Of a stretch of DNA of 64,000 nucleotides, positions 61,436 through 64,000 are shown piece after piece. Within the stretch, counting starts at the first letter, position 1, and each line of letters opens with the position of its first letter. The DNA comes from Pantoea sp. IMH (GTDB lineage Bacteria > Pseudomonadota > Gammaproteobacteria > Enterobacterales > Enterobacteriaceae), in assembly GCF_000599885.1 (NCBI RefSeq), contig NZ_JFGT01000002.1, positions 620,001-684,000 of the forward strand. The letters are read 5' to 3'. Under the pieces are notes generated by a model. It was not told the origin of the DNA. It made no database searches and worked only from the letters and a program-made list of their open reading frames with translations. Position numbers and translations under genes: made by a program.

Positions 61436-61527
61436 TGTACACCCGTGGTGTAGAATTCAGGCGATTCTACACCCATACTTCACCACCTAATTAGTTGAAT
61501 TTAAAAGTATTAAATAAAAGGTGTAGA
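61436..61527. repeat. GGTGTAGA iterons downstream of alpha (possible crr)
   Basis: GGTGTAGA occurs at 61447-61454 and 61520-61527, inverted at 61466-61473, with a 7/8 inverted copy at 61436-61443 and related ACTTCACC at 61477-61484. P4 has a cis replication region (crr) with iterons distant from ori. The core differs from the GGTGAACA set at ori at two of eight positions. Confidence 0.5.
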
Positions 61528-61800
61528 GTGTGAAGTATTTTTCATAAAATCTTTTTTTAAGGGCACCTCGCTTCCTGCTCACTCAAATGTTTTGAAGTAC
61601 CTGCTTCCTCGTCATCTGACACTTCCATGCCGCTGAAGGGCAAGCTGCGCACTTCTCGCCCGCTTTATTCTTCAGGATGTGCTGATTAATGCCCAAGGTA
61701 TTATTTCCGCCAAGTGCCAAGAGCAGACAATGCTAAGTTCGGAACGTACTAATCGGTAGGGGCAGGTCAGGTGGATGTGGCAATTAAAGGACAACTTACG

Positions 61801-62031
61801 ATGGAGGCCAGAAAAGTTAAACCGGAAACGCGTGTACGATTTGAATGGAATGGTCCAATTCTAACAATGCTCTGAGATTGGGAATATAAGGGCCAAAAGC
61901 TGAGTTACAGCAGTGCAGAGTTGCGGCAGGACTATGAAAGAGACACCGAAATGGTTGGGGCTGTTGTGGATTTTTGTGTGATCCAAATGGGACTTTTGGA
62001 AAAGGGAGTTGATGATGCAGCACCACAATGA
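61801..62031 (+). pseudogene. small ORF interrupted by one in-frame TGA
   Basis: 24 codons from ATG (MEARKVKPETRVRFEWNGPI-), one TGA at 61873-61875, then 51 further open codons in the same frame (DWEYKGQKLSYSSAELRQDY-) to TGA at 62029-62031. AAAGGA precedes the ATG, and the frame is open back to 61753. The composition looks protein-like on both sides, suggesting a recent nonsense mutation. Protein family not recognised. The rest of 61528-62175 holds only a hairpin (62092-62115) and no gene I can support. Confidence 0.45.
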
Positions 62032-62175
62032 AATCTTTTGAAAAATCAATTTTGAACTATTCAGCTGTGCATTATGATGTATCAACAGCAAACCACCGGG
62101 CTGGCCTCCGGTGGTCTGCGCATTTATGCAATAATATTTTTCATATGTGGCCAAAATGGTGAGTTATGAAATTAG

Positions 62176-63996
62176 CTAATGTTTTTTAAATAAATCGTTT
62201 ATATAGCTTTCGATATGTTCTTTTTCATCTCTGTGGCTATGGAAGCGATCTCTTTGATCCTCATAATCGTAAGAGTCATAGAGGTGTGTAGACGCATCAA
62301 CTTGACTATACATATATTCAATTTCATTGTCATCAAAGGGTAAATCGTATTCACTAATTAAATCATGTAGCATGTCATATGCAATTTCATCAGCTTTAGA
62401 TCTTTCGTCATCATCTAATGATTGAATTTTTCCTGTTCCAGATAAATGTTCGTCATAATTTTCATGCCAATATTCTTTGATATGTTCCATGAGTTCATGA
62501 GTAACTTCCTCTCCTTTTATTGCAGGTCGAAGGTTGATTAAGTGTGCTAAGGGGAGGTAATCGTCATGGTTAAGAGTATATCTCCAACTAGACCTTATGG
62601 CATAATTTATAAAGTCAGAGATGAATTTATCTGAAAATAGACTTGCAGCCTTTTTTACAGCCCATAACACGCACTCCCCAACTTCGTAATCGTAAGTGAG
62701 ATATTCTTCTTTAATGTTTAAAAATAAGCTCGGATAGACCATTCTGTTTTTATTGGTGGAGATTAAATTGGAATTTATAATCGAATGAAGAAGATGAATT
62801 GAGTAATCATTTAAGCATTTAAGATCAACAGCATTGAGTACTGACTCCAGCACTGAAACAAATACATCTGCATTAATTTTCCTATTGCTGTACAAAGAGA
62901 ACAAAGTGTTAATTGATTGATTTGTCTTAAGGGCTGAAAAGTAAAGTGCAAGAGAGGTTTCATCAGTAGCATAGCGATTGATGATATAGTCAGACACTGA
63001 TGGGTTGAATGGTGTCAGTCTTATCATTACATTTTTATCTAGCTGTGTCAGGCTTCTATTAAGTGTTGATTTTATTGACTCTTTTATGTATTCATCTATT
63101 TTGTTTACTTTGGAGTGAAAGTTATTTTTATATTTGATATTGAAAATGCACTTTAATGCATTTTTACAGTCTCGTTCTTCAATGTTATTAGAATTAAAAA
63201 CAACCAAGCAAACCAGATCAAGGACTTCCTCACGTGTTTGATTATTGAAACAGTGCGACCAGATCATTTCTGGATTGTCTAATGAATTTTCGATATATGA
63301 CCAAAAATTCGAACTATCGATTCCTGATATTCTATCGCTATCTGTAATAAACGATATAAGCCGTGGGTTAAAGTTTGGATGATGTATTATTTTAAAATAA
63401 TTACGATTATCATAAAAAGTATCAATGTACTCCTGCGGTAATGAACTATGCCAAACATGATTGTAAAGTATATCAGCCTTTTCTATATCAGTAAGATCTG
63501 ATACATTTATCTCAAGTTCTTTTTTTTCAATTTTTTCTATATTAAATATATCACTGAGATTTTTAGCTCTGTTTAATATGTTGGTTCTTGACGTCAAAAT
63601 CATCTTTTTGTTTTTGTCGGTAATGATTTTTTTAATAAACTGAACGATTTTAGAATCAGAGTTTCTAGTGAAAATTTCTAAAAGAGTAGCGCCGAGAAAA
63701 TCATCAAAATAGAAAAATTGCTTTCTCTCTTTAAAGTATATAGATTCAATTTCTGAAATTGATCCTTCAATGTGGTAAATTTCATAGTCGCGATTGCAAT
63801 GCATAAGCATCACTTGTTTTGCAAGAGTGGTTTTACCAACGCCAGGTAAACCAGTGATGATTACAACTTTGTTTTCATCTAAAATATCTAAAGCTTTTTG
63901 TAATTGCTTAGTTTCGATGAATTTGTATGATTCTTTCCTAGCATCTTCAATCAGGAAGTTACTATTTTGAATTGCAGCATTATTTAGCATGCTCAT
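62176..63996 (-). CDS. nSTAND-type NTPase, possible defence protein, maybe N-terminally incomplete
   Basis: 606 visible residues. FIETKQLQKALDILDENKVVIITGLPGVGKTTLAKQV contains Walker A, and RKQFFYFDDFLGATL fits a Walker B of the nSTAND3 type, followed by KKMILTSRTNI (sensor-like). The C-terminal region is helical, as in ligand-sensing STAND repeats. The gene is strongly AT-rich. The frame is still open at the window edge, and nSTAND3 proteins often carry an N-terminal effector such as a nuclease, so the start at 63996 may be internal. Anti-phage function is inferred from family and location. Confidence 0.75.
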   Translation of the reverse strand: MSMLNNAAIQNSNFLIEDARKESYKFIETKQLQKALDILDENKVVIITGLPGVGKTTLAKQVMLMHCNRDYEIYHIEGSISEIESIYFKERKQFFYFDDFLGATLLEIFTRNSDSKIVQFIKKIITDKNKKMILTSRTNILNRAKNLSDIFNIEKIEKKELEINVSDLTDIEKADILYNHVWHSSLPQEYIDTFYDNRNYFKIIHHPNFNPRLISFITDSDRISGIDSSNFWSYIENSLDNPEMIWSHCFNNQTREEVLDLVCLVVFNSNNIEERDCKNALKCIFNIKYKNNFHSKVNKIDEYIKESIKSTLNRSLTQLDKNVMIRLTPFNPSVSDYIINRYATDETSLALYFSALKTNQSINTLFSLYSNRKINADVFVSVLESVLNAVDLKCLNDYSIHLLHSIINSNLISTNKNRMVYPSLFLNIKEEYLTYDYEVGECVLWAVKKAASLFSDKFISDFINYAIRSSWRYTLNHDDYLPLAHLINLRPAIKGEEVTHELMEHIKEYWHENYDEHLSGTGKIQSLDDDERSKADEIAYDMLHDLISEYDLPFDDNEIEYMYSQVDASTHLYDSYDYEDQRDRFHSHRDEKEHIESYINDLFKKH

Positions 63997-64000
63997 TAGA

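Larger units (their letters stand above)
51453..64000. mobile_element. P4-type phage satellite integrated in ssrA (right end outside window)
   Basis: Begins at the tmRNA 3' end with a P4-family integrase and contains sid-delta-psu, alpA, an antisense-RNA immunity region, kil-like, DUF5375 and alpha primase-helicase genes in the P4 arrangement. No capsid, tail or terminase genes occur, as expected of a satellite that borrows them from a P2-like helper. No second copy of the ssrA 3' end and no cos sequence I recognise lies before the window end, so the right border is unknown; the terminal NTPase gene may be inside or beyond it. Confidence 0.88.

Noticed and set aside
61861-62154. Minus-strand 97-codon frame downstream of the NTPase gene
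   Set aside because: Cysteine- and leucine-rich shadow opposite the TGA-interrupted frame; no start signal or family.
61396-62175. P2/P4 cos site
   Set aside because: No sequence resembling the GGCGAGGCGGGG cos core as I remember it was found in this gap.

Overview
The window is enterobacterial chromosome. Nearly every core gene reads as a close relative of an E. coli K-12 gene, but gene order and cargo depart from E. coli in ways that suggest an Erwinia/Pantoea/Mixta-type member of the Erwiniaceae. The genus is inference; no rRNA or other decisive marker is present.

Left part (1-51.5 kb), conserved backbone. In order: pepB (cut by the window edge), iscS-iscR, trmJ, suhB, a DUF1007/NicO metal-transport pair, csiE, hcaT, glyA, hmp, glnB, glrR-qseG-glrK with the GlmY small RNA, purL, mltF, tadA, pgpC, a MurP-like PTS gene with murQ and a divergent RpiR regulator (yfhH), an O-antigen-ligase-like membrane protein, yfhL, the acpS-pdxJ-recO-era-rnc-lepB-lepA cluster (transcribed from lepA towards acpS), a Fur-boxed iron-complex binding protein, rpoE-rseA-rseB-rseC, nadB, trmN6, srmB, grcA, ung, grpE, nadK, recN, bamE, rnfH-ratA, smpB and ssrA (tmRNA). 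Many regulatory sites can be read directly: IscR, NsrR, PurR (two), overlapping sigma54/sigma70 plus GlrR and IHF, sigmaE, NadR, FNR, sigma32, LexA (three), Fur and a Zur-like box. The main surprise is that the isc operon is reduced to iscR and iscS: iscU, iscA, hscB, hscA, fdx and iscX are missing and pepB follows iscS directly.

Right part (51.5 kb to the window end), an integrated P4-type phage satellite. It sits in the 3' end of ssrA. It carries a P4-family integrase, an AIPR abortive-infection gene in the int-psu interval, the late operon sid-delta-psu with an Ogr/Delta activator site, a cluster of GGTGAACA iterons (probable origin), alpA/vis, an immunity region with a C4/CI-type antisense RNA and early terminator, a kil/Icd-like gene, two small early genes and the alpha primase-helicase. 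Beyond alpha come a second iteron cluster, a short ORF broken by one in-frame TGA, and a large AT-rich nSTAND-type NTPase that reaches the window edge. The satellite core is GC-rich, while the two putative defence genes flanking it are visibly AT-rich, which fits recently acquired cargo. No attR or cos site was recognised, so the right end of the element probably lies outside the window.
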